Assembly: GCA_951812805.1 (NCBI GenBank)
Contig: CATOSZ010000004.1
Coordinates: 186,001-250,000 of the forward strand
Source: an uncultured Alphaproteobacteria bacterium
GTDB taxonomy: Bacteria > Pseudomonadota > Alphaproteobacteria > GCA-2731375
DNA: 64,000 nucleotides
Direction: 5' to 3'
Shown here piece by piece: positions 26,364 to 36,680 of the stretch; positions within the stretch are counted from its first letter, which is position 1, and each line of letters starts with the position of its first letter. Both the position numbers and the translations under genes were made by a program. The notes below the pieces were generated by a model that ran no database searches, had not been told where the DNA came from, and saw only the letters and a program-made list of their open reading frames with translations.

Positions 26364-28134
26364 GTAACCGGGGCAAAAGGCCGGGCCTGGGGACGGGGGG
26401 ATCTGGCCTGGGTATAGGGGTGAGTCTCAACGGCCACATCTTGTGAGGCTTCCGCGTCAAGTGACCAGATATCGATGTTCGCGGCGGGAGGTCTGTGATT
26501 CGATCCCGTCATGGCCGAATCGCTTCCGGATCTCGACGATCTTGATGTCGCCGCCCTGAAGGCGCTGGTTCTGACGCTGCTTGAGGAGCAGGCGGCCCTG
26601 CGTGCCGAGAACGCGACATTGCGCGAAGAGATCCGCCGTCTCAAAGGCCTTTCCGGGCCACCGGATATCAAGCCGAGCGGCATGGACAAGCAGGCCGTAT
26701 CCCGGGGCCGGACGGGGCGGAAGGCGGGACGGCGGGCCAAGAAGGGCCGGGTTCCCATCGACGAGAGGCGGATCGTCCGGGCCGCCGTGCCGGCGGGCTC
26801 GCGCTTCAAGGGCTATGAAGACTATCTGGTTCAGGACCTGCTCTGCCGGCCGAACACTGTCCTGTTACGCCGCGAGCGCTGGCTGACGCCCGAGGGGGCC
26901 ACGATCGTGGCGCCGCTGCCGGCGGGGACGCGCGGCCACTTCGGCCCGGCGCTCAGGCGTTTCGTGCTGGCGCTCTATCATGGCGGCCAGACCAGCGCGG
27001 AGCGCTTGGCGCGGCTCTTGGACGACCTCGGCATCAAGATCTCCAAGCGCCAGGTGGTGCGGTTGTTGAACGAGGGCCATGACGGCTTCGTCGCCGAGGG
27101 CGAGGCGGTGCTGCGCGCCGGCCTGGAGACGGCGCCCTGGATCAGCGTCGACGATACCGGCGCCCGCCACGCCAACCGCAACGGGGTGACGAGCGGGATC
27201 GGCAACGACGCCTTCGCTTGGTTCGCCACGACGTTTTCCAAGAGCCGCTTGAACTTCCTGGAACGGCTGCGGGCCGGCCACGCGGACTATGTGCTCAATG
27301 CCGCCGCCTTCGCCTACATGGCCGAGCGCGACCTGGCCGCATCGGTGATCGCCCGTCTGGCCGAGGGCTGCCCGCGGCGCTTCACCAACGAAGATGCCTG
27401 GCTGGCCCACCTGGGGCGGCTCGCCATCACCGGGCACGGGGACGGGCGCGGGGCCGCGCGGACCGCCACCGAGGGGGCGCTGTGGGGCGCCATCGCCGCG
27501 CACGGCCTGCTCAGGGGCACGGCCGCGGGCGCCTGCGTCGTCCTGAGTGACGATGCTGGCCAGTTCAACGTCGGCCGCCACGCGCTCTGCTGGGTCCATG
27601 CGGAGCGCTTGATCCACAAGCTGATGACCTTCTCCCGGAGCCAGCGGCGCGAGAAGGAACACATCCAGGCACGGCTCTGGCAACTCTACGCCGATCTCAA
27701 AGCCTATCGCGAAAGGCCGGCGCCAGGACGGCGGGCCCACCTGGCATGCCGCTTCGATGCGCTCTTCGCGACCAAGACCGGATTCCTCCGCCTCGACCGG
27801 CTCCTGGCTCGCCTGCATGCCAACCGCGACGAACTGCTCGTCGTCCTCGACCGCCCGGAGGTCCCGCTCAACACCAACGGCGCGGAACGCGACATCCGCG
27901 CCATGGTCACAAGGCGAAAATTCTCCGGCGGCACACGCTCCGAGGACGGCAAGCAGGCCCGAGACACATTCCTCGGCCTCTACAAGACCTGCCAGAAACT
28001 TGGCCTCTCCTTCTGGGATTATCTCGGCGACCGCCTCAAGGTCCCCGGCGCCCCACCCGTGCCCCCACTGCCGATCCTCGTCAGACAACGCTGCATCGAA
28101 ATGGCTTGACCGCCCGGGGTTTTGCCCCTGTTAC
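26364..28134 (+). mobile_element. IS66 family element (ISBst12-like), copy 1
   Basis: A 1771-bp element starting gtaaccggggcaaaa and ending ttttgcccctgttac, imperfect inverted ends typical of IS66. It is flanked by the direct 8-bp duplication atctattc (26356-26363 and 28135-28142). It carries only the large transposase, without tnpA or tnpB, as in the ISBst12 subgroup. The copies at 45983 and 49073 have the same length and layout and encode the same protein. Confidence 0.95.
26511..28109 (+). CDS. IS66 family transposase (TnpC-type), copy 1
   Basis: A 532-residue transposase. The N-terminus has a leucine-rich coiled coil (LKALVLTLLEEQAALRAENA) and a basic segment GRTGRKAGRRAKKGR. The DDE core includes WISVDDTGARHANRNG (first Asp), ACVVLSDDAGQF with WVHAERLIHKL, and the C-terminal glutamate in LNTNGAERDIRAMV. 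All motifs are intact, so it is probably active. Its sequence is identical to the other two copies in the window. Confidence 0.95.
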   Translation: MAESLPDLDDLDVAALKALVLTLLEEQAALRAENATLREEIRRLKGLSGPPDIKPSGMDKQAVSRGRTGRKAGRRAKKGRVPIDERRIVRAAVPAGSRFKGYEDYLVQDLLCRPNTVLLRRERWLTPEGATIVAPLPAGTRGHFGPALRRFVLALYHGGQTSAERLARLLDDLGIKISKRQVVRLLNEGHDGFVAEGEAVLRAGLETAPWISVDDTGARHANRNGVTSGIGNDAFAWFATTFSKSRLNFLERLRAGHADYVLNAAAFAYMAERDLAASVIARLAEGCPRRFTNEDAWLAHLGRLAITGHGDGRGAARTATEGALWGAIAAHGLLRGTAAGACVVLSDDAGQFNVGRHALCWVHAERLIHKLMTFSRSQRREKEHIQARLWQLYADLKAYRERPAPGRRAHLACRFDALFATKTGFLRLDRLLARLHANRDELLVVLDRPEVPLNTNGAERDIRAMVTRRKFSGGTRSEDGKQARDTFLGLYKTCQKLGLSFWDYLGDRLKVPGAPPVPPLPILVRQRCIEMA

Positions 28135-29478
28135 ATCTATTCGGACCCGGATGCCGGCATTCGGAGCGTGGGAGAAATCTACAATCCGGCTCTCTATTGG
28201 GCAGCTTCCCATGTACTAGGCGAGGACCTTTCTTTCAAGAACCTCCGCCTGGTAACGGTGCTTCCACTCATCACCACCATTCTGCTCTGCGCCATCTTGC
28301 TTCGCGGTAGGATTTTTTCAGGCTCTCTGGGCACCCTTTGGATATTGATTTCGCTCTTGGGCTACCAGGTCTTTTGCTGGATAGACCTTGCCCGAGTAGA
28401 TTCCATAGTTCTTTCTCTGATATTGCTCGCAATTTTAACGACGAGCCTCAACGACCGACGTCTGATTTATCTCTATGTCCTCACCGGTCTTTTCCTCGCC
28501 ACAGCAGCGGCAGTGAAGCAAAGTGCAGTTCTCTTTCTCCTTGCACCTTTGCTCCTGCTGCCAAGTGACCGGCGCCAATGGATCAGCCTCCTGACGGCTC
28601 TCCTGATGGGCGGCCTGTATCTTTTGCTCTTCCGGGCGAATTTCGGCCCGAATTATGTGCTCTGGACAATCGATTACCCATCAATGCATGCATTTGGGCC
28701 GGCCAGAGCAACACGCAACGTCGTTACCTACATGATCTTGCAATGGATATGGGTTGTCGTTCCCGCATTTTGCCTGGCTCGCGGTGTGATTGCCATGCGA
28801 TCGGGCGCAACGCGACTATCGACCGCAACCGCTTATACTACGGCGGCATTCGCCGGCACGCTGCTCTCTGTCGGCAAGGATGGCGGCAGCGTGCAGAACT
28901 TCGCCCTTTACTCCGTGCAGGCTGGACTCGTACTAGCGCGGTTTCTAGAGAGTCAGATTGCAGCTCGGAATTACCTGATGATCGGCTTACTGCTCCTAGG
29001 CCTGACAATGCCGGCGATACTGCGCCCTCTCCACGATGCATCGCCCTCTGCCTACCGTCCGGCGCCTGAAGACGCCGCCCGCTTTCAAGCACTGGTCACC
29101 TTCGTCGCCGATCAACCCGGCGCCATCTGGATCCCCAGCCATCCCGCGGTTGGCGCCCTCGCCGGCAAAGAGGTCTTTACCCCATTGCAAACACTGCTCG
29201 CAGACGCGACTCTCGAGGCACCGCATCTGCTGTTTCCAGTTGAACTACGACCAGCCATCCAAGCCGCAATCGACATGACGACGTTCGCAATTGTTATCAC
29301 ACCGTCGGAGATATCTACCCCGGGCAATGCCATCGAAGATGCGCTCAACCGTCGCTACCAAGATTGCGGTCTTCTTCCCGACCGCATGACGTTGCGCTTT
29401 TACGTGTCTCGCATGTTTGTCCCTGACCGGGTTTGGACGCCAAAAGAGGCCGAATGTCCTGTCTTCCAGCAGCGTTGA
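28135..29478 (+). pseudogene. Membrane glycosyltransferase (GT39-like), 3' part
   Basis: The remaining 445 codons of the glycosyltransferase broken by IS66. They contain about nine transmembrane segments (for example LVTVLPLITTILLCAILL, LIYLYVLTGLFLATAAAV, YLMIGLLLLGLTMP). The first loop continues IYSDPDAGIRSVGEIYNP across the repaired junction. A soluble C-terminal region has FVADQPGAIWIPSHPAVG. Composition is slightly less GC-rich than the neighbours. Without the N-terminal helix it is unlikely to work. Confidence 0.88.
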
Positions 29479-29491
29479 CACTCGAAACAGC

Positions 29492-30244
29492 TCAGTTGTT
29501 CCCGACCACCGTCCCGAGCGTATCGCCGATCTCGGCATTGATAACCAGGTCCGCAATGGCGTCGAGGTCCGTCGGCTCCCGGTTCAAGATGACGAGGCCG
29601 GCGCCGCCGCGTTTTGCCATGATGGGAAAGCCGGCTGCGGGATAGACCACCAGGGAGGAGCCGATGGCGAGCAGCAAGTCGCAGCTCACGGCGGCTTCCT
29701 GAGCGCGGGCCATCTCCAACTCCGGCATCGCCTGGCCGAAGGAAATCGTCGCTGTTTTCACGATACCGTCGCACTTCGTGCACGCGGGCAGGGTCTCGTC
29801 CTTTTCGAAGGCCTGCTTGATTGGCGCCAATTCATAGCGCTCATGACAATCGAGGCAGCGGGCGTAGGTCGTATTCCCGTGCAGTTCGATAACCTTCTCG
29901 TCCGGCACGCCCGAGGCCTGATGAAGTCCGTCGATGTTCTGCGTGATGACGTGAGTGATCTTGCCGCGCGTGGCAAGCTGGGCGACGGCCCGGTGGCCGC
30001 GGTTGGGCGCGGCCTGTTTCATCGTATCGTCCATGGCGAACTTGCGGCGCCAGGCCTCGCGCCGCATCTCTTCCGAAGCCATGAAGTCCTGGAACTCGAT
30101 CGGTTTGTACTTGGTCCACAAGCCCCCCGGACTGCGAAAATCCGGAATGCCCGATTCCGTGCTGATCCCGGCACCAGTGAAGACGACGACCCGGCGGGCC
30201 TGCCGTACCATCTCCGCCAGTCGTTCGATGTCCGCTTCGCTCAT
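29492..30244 (-). CDS. Sir2-family NAD-dependent protein deacylase
   Basis: A sirtuin of about 250 residues. The NAD-binding motifs are VVFTGAGISTESGIPDFR near residue 22 and THVITQNIDGLHQ. The catalytic histidine lies in ELHGNTTYARC. The zinc-binding cysteines are CLDC and CTKC. GSSLVVYPAAGFP completes the Rossmann part. Longer in-frame starts exist upstream (up to 30304); I prefer the ATG at 30244. The gene is convergent with the glycosyltransferase, with 13 bases between stops. Confidence 0.92.
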   Translation of the reverse strand: MSEADIERLAEMVRQARRVVVFTGAGISTESGIPDFRSPGGLWTKYKPIEFQDFMASEEMRREAWRRKFAMDDTMKQAAPNRGHRAVAQLATRGKITHVITQNIDGLHQASGVPDEKVIELHGNTTYARCLDCHERYELAPIKQAFEKDETLPACTKCDGIVKTATISFGQAMPELEMARAQEAAVSCDLLLAIGSSLVVYPAAGFPIMAKRGGAGLVILNREPTDLDAIADLVINAEIGDTLGTVVGNN

Positions 30245-30305
30245 GCCGTCGTCCTCGCGCGTTCCGCCCATACGAGCATGAGGGTCGCAAGGGGCGGCGG
30301 CCACG

Positions 30306-31012
30306 TCAACGCGCTTCGAGCCGATCGGCGATCCAACGATGAAAGTTATGGGTCGGCGCCTCCATCACCGGCGAGAAACGCCCACCGTCGAAGGCCGGCG
30401 CATGGCGGCCGCGCTGCATGCCTTCGACCACAGCCAGGTCCTCCAGGAAAATCCCGCGCCAGAGCTCCAGCAGGGCCGCCCGCATGTCGCCGTAGGCCGG
30501 CCCCGTCATCTCCGTGCCGGCGAAGTAGAGGGCGACCCGCTCCCGCGTCAGGCCCGGCGCCAGCGGCTCCATCAGCAGGACGAAGGCATGATCCCGGTGC
30601 ACGCCGAACTGCACGTTCGGATAGAGCGAGATGTATTCGGCGGCGTTCTCCCAGCGCGCCGACAATCCGTCGAAGTCGCGAAAGCCTCGGCCGATACCGT
30701 CGAGCGTCGGGCTGTAGACGTTCGTTCCTTGGCCAGAGAACAGTCCCGTTTCGGCGATGGCATAGTGATCCTCGAGCCGGGAATAGCTGTTGAGACCGGG
30801 ATGGATGGTCGGTAGATGATAGGCCTCGCTGGTGTTCTCGATCAGCAGCTTCCAGTTGGCCGCGATCTCCAGCGTCAAGTTCGAGTCGGCACCGCCGGCA
30901 AATAGGGGCTGTTCAAACGCCCGCCAGCGGGTCGCCAACGGTTCGACATGCACCTCGAAGGCGGGCGCCTCGCCGGAAAGATCCACAAAGACGACGTCGC
31001 GCCAGACATGAC
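30306..31012 (-). pseudogene. Rieske ring-hydroxylating oxygenase, 3' part cut by IS21
   Basis: The C-terminal 235 or so codons of a Rieske non-heme iron oxygenase alpha subunit. The mononuclear iron site is visible in NWKLLIENTSEAYHLPTIHP (two His). It also has AAEYISLYPNVQFGVHRD and ends FHRWIADRL. The IS21-type insertion separates it from its N-terminal Rieske domain at 33638-34085. With the IS and one catgac duplication removed, the frame is continuous (382 residues). Confidence 0.9.
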
Positions 31013-31117
31013 TGCGGATTTCGGTAGTTCCGGACGGCGGTTTCAGTAAGTCCTGGCCACCGATTTCATAAAGTCCCGGCCGGTTCCGGGAGTTTGGCTT
31101 CGGGTGCCTTGTTGCCG

Positions 31118-31894
31118 TCAGTCGGGATTGTTTTCCGTTGTGGTTGGCTGGGTCAAGTCGGTCGTCGATTTCTTCTTTCGCATGCTGTCGCCTTTCAAGC
31201 CGATGCGGTGGGCGTTGTGGATGACGCGGTCGAGGATGGCGTCGGCGATGGTGGCCTCGCCGATCAGGTCGTGCCAGGCGGTCACGGGGATCTGCGCGGT
31301 GATGAGGGTTGAGCGTCGGTGGTATCGTTCCTCGCAGATTTCCAGGAGATCGAGGCGCTGGCGGTCGGTCAGGCCATGGGTTCCCCAGTCGTCGAGGACG
31401 AGCAGCTGGACCCGGGCGAGGCGGTCGATCAGGCGGGGCAGCCGGCCGTCGAGGCGGGCCATGGCGAGGTCCTCGAAGAGCCTGGGCATGCGGACGTAGA
31501 GGACGGAATGATCGAGCCTGGCGGCCTGATGGGCGATGGCACAGGCGAGCCATGTCTTGCCGGTTCCGGTCTGGCCGGTGACGATGAGGTTCTCGTGTGC
31601 CTTGAGCCAGACGCCCTGGGCGAGAGAGAGGACGGCGCGGCGGTCGAGGCCTCGTTCGGCGGCGAAGTCGATGTCCTCGATGCAGGCCTCGGGGAAGCGT
31701 AGCCTGGCCTGTCTGAGGCGGTTGGCGAGGCGCTTGTCGGCGCGGGTGGCGGCCTCGCGGTCGAGCATGAGGGCGAGCCAGTCCTCGCGGTTCAATTCCG
31801 ATGATTGGCCTCGCTCGGCCATGTCGCGGTAAGCCTCTGCCATGCCCTTGAAGCCGAGGGCCTGCATCTGGTCGAGGGTCGGGTGTGTCAGCAT
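31118..31894 (-). CDS. istB: IS21 helper ATPase IstB
   Basis: A 258-residue AAA+ ATPase that assists IstA in target selection. The Walker A is [17 protein letters not shown] near residue 105, the Walker B is [10 protein letters not shown] near residue 168, and the C-terminal segment has [20 protein letters not shown]. It starts 17 bases after the istA stop, so the two are read from one transcript. A longer upstream open frame on the same strand runs through istA in another frame and is not real. Confidence 0.94.
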   Translation of the reverse strand: MLTHPTLDQMQALGFKGMAEAYRDMAERGQSSELNREDWLALMLDREAATRADKRLANRLRQARLRFPEACIEDIDFAAERGLDRRAVLSLAQGVWLKAHENLIVTGQTGTGKTWLACAIAHQAARLDHSVLYVRMPRLFEDLAMARLDGRLPRLIDRLARVQLLVLDDWGTHGLTDRQRLDLLEICEERYHRRSTLITAQIPVTAWHDLIGEATIADAILDRVIHNAHRIGLKGDSMRKKKSTTDLTQPTTTENNPD

Positions 31895-31911
31895 GAGGTG
31901 TCTTCTCCTGG

Positions 31912-33465
31912 TTATCGGTAGTAGCCGGGGCCGCGGATGTTGGTGTGTGGCGGCAGCGGCAGAAGCGGTTCGCGCTCGGGGCGTGTGCGATCGAGGCCGG
32001 ACTTGAGGATGGCGGCGAGCGATGAGTAGCTGGTCGTGTTGATGGTGAGCGCGCGTGCGCAGGCGGCCTCGACGCGTTCCGGTTCGTATCGGCGGGCGAG
32101 CGACAAGACGCCCATGGCGCTGCGATAGCCTTGCTCGGGATGGGGCCGATCGCGGATCATCCGCTCGACCAGGAGGGCGGCGTTGGGGCCGATGCGGCTG
32201 GCCTGGTCGATCAGGCTTTGTGGCGTTCGCTCGGCATAGCGCTGGTGCGCCTTGGGCATGTGGGCCGGGATCGTGGCATGGCCGCCATGCGGTGAGCGGC
32301 GGAGATGGCTGGCGACGCGCTTGTGGTTGTGGAAGATCTCGACCGTGCGGTGAGTGAGCCGGACTTGGACCTTGCGGCCGATCAGGCCGTGCGGCACGGA
32401 GTAGAAGCTGCGCTCGACGTCGACGTGATAGTCGGAATGGACCTTGGCGGTCTTCCATTCGGCATATTCGAAGGGCGTCGTCGGCAGGGGTGCCAGGGCC
32501 TCGCGCTCGATGGCCTCGAACATCTGGCGCCGGCTCTTTCCAAGGTTGCGCATGGGCCGCTCGTTGAGCTCCTCGAGGAGGTCGCGGATCGCCCGGTTGA
32601 GCTGGTCGAGGGAGAAGAAGCGCGTATTGCGCAGTCTTGCCAGGATCCAGCGCTCGACGACCTGGACGGCGACTTCGACCTTGGCCTTGTCGCGCGGCTT
32701 GCGGACCCGGGTCGGCAGGACGGTGGTGTCGTAGTGCTCGGCGAGCGCGGCGAAGGTCGGGTTGAGGGTCGGCTCGAACCAGAGCGGCTTGGCGACGCCG
32801 GCCTTGAGGTTATCGCAGACGATGCTCTTGGGCACGCCGCCGAAGTAGGCGAGCGCCCGGCATTGTCCGGCGACCCAGTCGGGCAGGCGCTGGGTCAGGC
32901 TGGCGGTGGCGAAGGTGAGCGAGGAAGCGCCCAGCACGGCGACGAAGATCTGCGCGTCGTGCACCTCGCCGGTCTCGGGGTCGACGATGTCCACCGTCTG
33001 GCCGGCATAATCGGTCTGCATGACCGCACCGGCCTCGTGGCGGTTGCGCCAGGTGGCGCCGGTGCGCCGCTTGAACGCCGTGAAGGCTTCGCAGAACCAG
33101 GTGTAGCCGTAGCCATCGGGATGTGAGGCGCGGTATTCCTGCCAGAGCAGGGTCAGCGTCACCCCCTTGCGCTTCAGCTCGGCCGCGACCGTCGGCCAGT
33201 GCGGCTCGCACCTGTCGCGCGGGGGCCGGCCCATGCGGCGGAACAGCGTCTCTTGCAGGACCGCGTCGTCCTCGTATTCCGCCGGCAGCGGCCAGGCGGT
33301 AAGGCCGACCTCGCGGGCCCGCAGCAAATAGGTCGACACTGTCGTCTTGGAGACCTTCAGCCGTTCCGCCACCTCTCGCGCCGAGAGGCCTTGGTCATGC
33401 GTCAGCCGCAGGATCGTTCGTGCATCTCTCACCGTCGTTCGTCTCGTCTGCTTCCGTCTGGGCAT
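31912..33465 (-). CDS. istA: IS21 family transposase IstA
   Basis: A 517-residue DDE integrase-type transposase. An N-terminal helix-turn-helix ([20 protein letters not shown]) precedes the rve core with [16 protein letters not shown] (first Asp), [13 protein letters not shown] (second Asp) and [13 protein letters not shown] (Glu). The ATG at 33465 follows GGGAGGGG; a TTG five codons upstream is an alternative. All catalytic residues are present, so the element looks functional. Confidence 0.94.
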   Translation of the reverse strand: MPRRKQTRRTTVRDARTILRLTHDQGLSAREVAERLKVSKTTVSTYLLRAREVGLTAWPLPAEYEDDAVLQETLFRRMGRPPRDRCEPHWPTVAAELKRKGVTLTLLWQEYRASHPDGYGYTWFCEAFTAFKRRTGATWRNRHEAGAVMQTDYAGQTVDIVDPETGEVHDAQIFVAVLGASSLTFATASLTQRLPDWVAGQCRALAYFGGVPKSIVCDNLKAGVAKPLWFEPTLNPTFAALAEHYDTTVLPTRVRKPRDKAKVEVAVQVVERWILARLRNTRFFSLDQLNRAIRDLLEELNERPMRNLGKSRRQMFEAIEREALAPLPTTPFEYAEWKTAKVHSDYHVDVERSFYSVPHGLIGRKVQVRLTHRTVEIFHNHKRVASHLRRSPHGGHATIPAHMPKAHQRYAERTPQSLIDQASRIGPNAALLVERMIRDRPHPEQGYRSAMGVLSLARRYEPERVEAACARALTINTTSYSSLAAILKSGLDRTRPEREPLLPLPPHTNIRGPGYYR

Positions 33466-33637
33466 GTCCCCTCCCGGCAAAAGCCAAGAGGTAGACGCCG
33501 AGACGGCGCACCCGAAAGCTGAACTCAGATCGCCCCGTGATGCTGTCCGGGACTTTCCGGAATCACTGGCCGCGACTTACTGAAATCTCTGGCCAGGACT
33601 TTCCGTAATCGGTGTCCGGGACTTTCCGAAACGCGCA

Positions 33638-34085
33638 CATGACTGCGCACCGCCTGCAAGGCGAGTTCGCCCGGCCGGATCGCCGGATGCTCGTGCACCC
33701 CGGGCCCACCGACGTTCGGCGTCGAACGGAGTTGCCCGTCGAGGCCGTAGCACCAGGCGTGGTAGGGGCAACGCAATACCCGGCCGACGTTCCCCGCCGT
33801 CGTCACCAGCTGCATGCCCCGGTGACGGCAGACATTGTGGAAAACCCGGACCGCGCCGTCGCCATCACGCAGCAGCAGGAGGGGCATGCCGAGAACCTCG
33901 ATCGGGCGCGCATCGCCCGGCGCCGGAACATCCTGGCCGAGGGCGACCGCCGACCAGGTCCGCTTGAAGATCAACTCCCGTTCACGGGCGAACATCTCGT
34001 CGTCCGTGTAGCAGGCATTCGGCAGGCCCCGGGCCTCCTTGATCGGCCGGCGCACGGCATCGAGGGTGGCGAGGTCCAAGGTCAT
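33638..34085 (-). pseudogene. Rieske ring-hydroxylating oxygenase, 5' part
   Basis: The N-terminal 149 or so codons of the split oxygenase. The [2Fe-2S] Rieske motif is complete: CRHRG, then 16 residues later CPYHAW. The fragment runs into the IS21 end after RSHV. Its ATG overlaps the stop of the PhyH gene by one base (TAATG), so the two were co-translated. The pair PhyH plus Rieske suggests an oxygenase pathway now broken at the second enzyme. Confidence 0.9.
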
Positions 34086-34915
34086 TACGCCGCGTCCGCC
34101 GACCAGATCAGGGGAAACATCTCCGAGACCATGGCATCACCCGGCTCCAGCCCGTGTCCCTCCAGCGGCGGCGAGACCCGTCCGGGCCGGGCCGCGTAGC
34201 GGGCATCCTCTCCGAGCCAGCGTGTCGCCCAGGCCCGACGACGGCGCACGGGCGACAGATTCCCGGGCGCCCCATGCACGGTCAGCGCATGAAAGAAGAT
34301 GCAGTCGCCAGGCTCCAGGTCCCACGAGAGGAACTCGTGGCGGTCTCGTTCGGCATCGAAATCGGGCAGGTCCTCGAAACCGTCGTCGGCGACCAGGGCG
34401 GTTTGCGCCACATTGAAATAGCGCGGGCGGAACCGGCGCCCCCAACGGTGTGAGCCGGCGATGTACTCGACGCTGGCCGCCGCCGGCACGGGATCGAGGG
34501 GCAACCAGATAGAACCGATCATATCGCCGTCGATCGGATAATAGGGCTGGTCGTGGTGCCAGGGGGTGGGAGCGGCGGTACCGGGTTCCTTCACCAGCAG
34601 ATGGTCGTGATAGAAGGCGATGCGACGGGCACCCAGCATCGCCGCGGCAATACGCGCGGCCGGGCTCTCTTCGACGAAACGGCGGCAGGCGGACCAGCGC
34701 TGCCAAAGCTGGAAATCAACGAAGAAATCGCCCGCCTCGCCCTCGGGTGTGTTGCGGCGGACCATCGGCCCGGGGTCCGCCTTGTCGGCCTCGACCGCCT
34801 CCCGCAACTCCTCGATCCATGGCAATTCGAATGCGCCTCGCAAGGCGACCGCGCCGTCGCGCCGGAAGGCCGCGATGGCCGCATCGTCGACGCCCGGGGG
34901 AAGCTTCGTCTCCAT
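34085..34915 (-). CDS. Phytanoyl-CoA dioxygenase (PhyH) family protein
   Basis: A 276-residue Fe(II)/2-oxoglutarate-dependent dioxygenase. The iron site is H-x-D in TPWHHDQPYYPID near residue 133, with the distal histidine in FFHALTVHGAPGN. SVEYIAGSHRWGRRF is a family segment. The ATG at 34915 was chosen because the PhyH homology begins at METKLPPG. It is intact, unlike the Rieske gene that follows it. The substrate is unknown; relatives act on secondary metabolites and lipids. Confidence 0.9.
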   Translation of the reverse strand: METKLPPGVDDAAIAAFRRDGAVALRGAFELPWIEELREAVEADKADPGPMVRRNTPEGEAGDFFVDFQLWQRWSACRRFVEESPAARIAAAMLGARRIAFYHDHLLVKEPGTAAPTPWHHDQPYYPIDGDMIGSIWLPLDPVPAAASVEYIAGSHRWGRRFRPRYFNVAQTALVADDGFEDLPDFDAERDRHEFLSWDLEPGDCIFFHALTVHGAPGNLSPVRRRRAWATRWLGEDARYAARPGRVSPPLEGHGLEPGDAMVSEMFPLIWSADAA

Positions 34916-35060
34916 CACCGCCTCACTCCCTTGGCAATTCGACGTCGACCATTGCCGCAAGCCACCGGTCAGTGCAAGCTGATTGTGCGGGCGGAGGAAA
35001 TCTCGGATAAGTTCCCCTCCGCGACGAACCTCGAACATCACCCCGACGAGACGACGATCC

Positions 35061-36680
35061 GTGTTTTTGCTCCAACGCTGTTTTCTGCTTTGCGTTCTGC
35101 TTTGGCTTTGCCCGGCCGCTGTCGCCGAGAGCGTTCTGCGCGTCCAGATCCCCGATCGCCTCGACAGCCCCGATCCGTTCTGGAGCGGATCCTACATCGC
35201 GCGCGATCACGGATTTCTGGTATTCGATACCCTGTTCGGCCGGGATGACGAGCACAATGTCAAACCGCAGATGGTCGAGCGCTGGACCGTGTCGGAGGAT
35301 GGGCTCGAGTGGGTCTTCACCCTGCGGACCGGCCTGCGCTTCCACGACGGTGCCCCGGTAACGGCAACGGACTGCGTCGTCTCGCTGATCCGATGGGCGG
35401 CGCGGGATCCGATCGGCCAGGAACTGATGGACCAGATGGCCGAGATGAAGGCGCTGGACGCACGTCGCTTCCGCATGATCTTGCGCCGCCCCTTTGCGCT
35501 TTTGCCGGCGGCCTTGGCCAAGACCAGCCCGCCCGTGCCCTTCATGCTGCCGCGCCGGTTCGCCGAAACCGATCCCTTCACCGAGCTGCGCGAACCCGTC
35601 GGCTCCGGCCCCTTCATCGCAGAGGCGATTGCCTCGGGCCCGCCCTCGCTCGTCGCGCGCTATCGCCGAAATCCGGCCTACAAGCCGCGGGACGACGAGC
35701 CGAGCGGAACCGCCGGCGCCAAGCGGGCCCTGGTCGATCGCCTGGAATGGCACCGCATCACGGACGGGGACGCGGCGCTCGCCGCCCTCGTCGCGGGCCG
35801 GCACGACATGATCGTCGGCCCGCCGTTCTCGATGCTGGATCGGCTGAGCGCCGCCGCGCCCGAAGGCATCCGGCTTCTGGTCACCGCGCCGGCCGGCCAT
35901 CAAGCCTGGCTCCGCCTCAACCACCTGCATCCGCCTTTCGACGATCTGCGGGCCCGACGAGCGATGCAGATCCTGGTCGATCAGGCGCGATATATGCGCG
36001 CCCTCGTCGGCGATTATCCGAAGCTCGCACGGGCTTGCGCCGCCCTGTTCGGCTGCGATACGCCGCTGGCGAGCGAGACCGGCGGCGAGGCGGTGTTACG
36101 CCACGATGTCGGCGCCGCGAAGACCTTGCTGACCGCCGCCGGCTATACCGGCGAGCCGCTGGTCGTTCTGCGCCCGACGAATATCCCCGATCTTGCCGGC
36201 CTGTCCAATGTCACGGCCGAACTGCTGCGCCGGGCCGGCGCCAGGGTCGATGTCGTAGCCCTCGACTGGGAGGCCTATACGGCACGGCGGGCGGACCGTC
36301 GGGCGCCTGAAAAGGGTGGCTGGCACATGTTTCACACGCTCTGGAGCGCGGCCAACATCGCCGATCCGGAGATCAATATCGGTATCTGGGCCGGTTGTGC
36401 GGACGGAGCCTGGTTTGGTTGGCCTTGCGACCCGGCGTCGGAAAAGCTGCGCCGGAGCTGGCTCACGACAGCGGATCCCAGGGCGCGACGCGACATCGCC
36501 GAACGCGTGCAGGACGGCGCCCACGCCCTGGTAACACACATCCCGCTCGGTGAATTTCACCGCCCCCTCGCCCACCGTGGCACCATCAGCGGCTTCGTCC
36601 GCGCGCCGTTTCCGGTGTACTGGAATCTCCGGAAACACCGGATAAGCACCGAGACTAGCGGGACGGAGCAGGCGCGTTGA
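35061..36680 (+). CDS. ABC transporter substrate-binding protein (peptide/nickel type)
   Basis: A 539-residue periplasmic binding protein of the SBP_bac_5 (DppA/OppA) family. A GTG at 35061 gives a clear signal peptide (FLLQRCFLLCVLLWLCPAAVA, cleaved near AVA-ES). The mature domain has FLVFDTLFGRDDEHNVKPQM, WVFTLRTGLRFHDGAPVTA and DVVALDWEAY. No permease or ATPase gene is adjacent, so it is an orphan receptor. It is divergent from PhyH and shares a 145-base intergenic region. Its last 26 bases overlap the convergent EamA gene. Confidence 0.9.
   Translation: MFLLQRCFLLCVLLWLCPAAVAESVLRVQIPDRLDSPDPFWSGSYIARDHGFLVFDTLFGRDDEHNVKPQMVERWTVSEDGLEWVFTLRTGLRFHDGAPVTATDCVVSLIRWAARDPIGQELMDQMAEMKALDARRFRMILRRPFALLPAALAKTSPPVPFMLPRRFAETDPFTELREPVGSGPFIAEAIASGPPSLVARYRRNPAYKPRDDEPSGTAGAKRALVDRLEWHRITDGDAALAALVAGRHDMIVGPPFSMLDRLSAAAPEGIRLLVTAPAGHQAWLRLNHLHPPFDDLRARRAMQILVDQARYMRALVGDYPKLARACAALFGCDTPLASETGGEAVLRHDVGAAKTLLTAAGYTGEPLVVLRPTNIPDLAGLSNVTAELLRRAGARVDVVALDWEAYTARRADRRAPEKGGWHMFHTLWSAANIADPEINIGIWAGCADGAWFGWPCDPASEKLRRSWLTTADPRARRDIAERVQDGAHALVTHIPLGEFHRPLAHRGTISGFVRAPFPVYWNLRKHRISTETSGTEQAR

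Larger units (their letters stand above)
31013..33637 (-). mobile_element. IS21 family insertion sequence
   Basis: A 2625-bp element with related ends beginning tgcggatttcgg on the left and tgcgcgtttcgg (complement) on the right. It carries istA and istB on the minus strand and is flanked by the 6-bp direct duplication catgac (31007-31012 and 33638-33643). Near the right end, ggactttccg-type motifs recur about every 25-40 bases (33546-33628), like the multiple transposase-binding repeats of IS21 ends. Confidence 0.93.

Noticed and set aside
26865..28088. A 407-codon minus-strand frame inside each IS66 copy
   Set aside because: It is antisense to the transposase, shows no domain and recurs only because the IS recurs.
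26511..28109. IS66 copies judged defective because tnpA and tnpB are missing
   Set aside because: The ISBst12-type branch of IS66 naturally carries only the large transposase, and the three identical copies with fresh duplications show that it moves.
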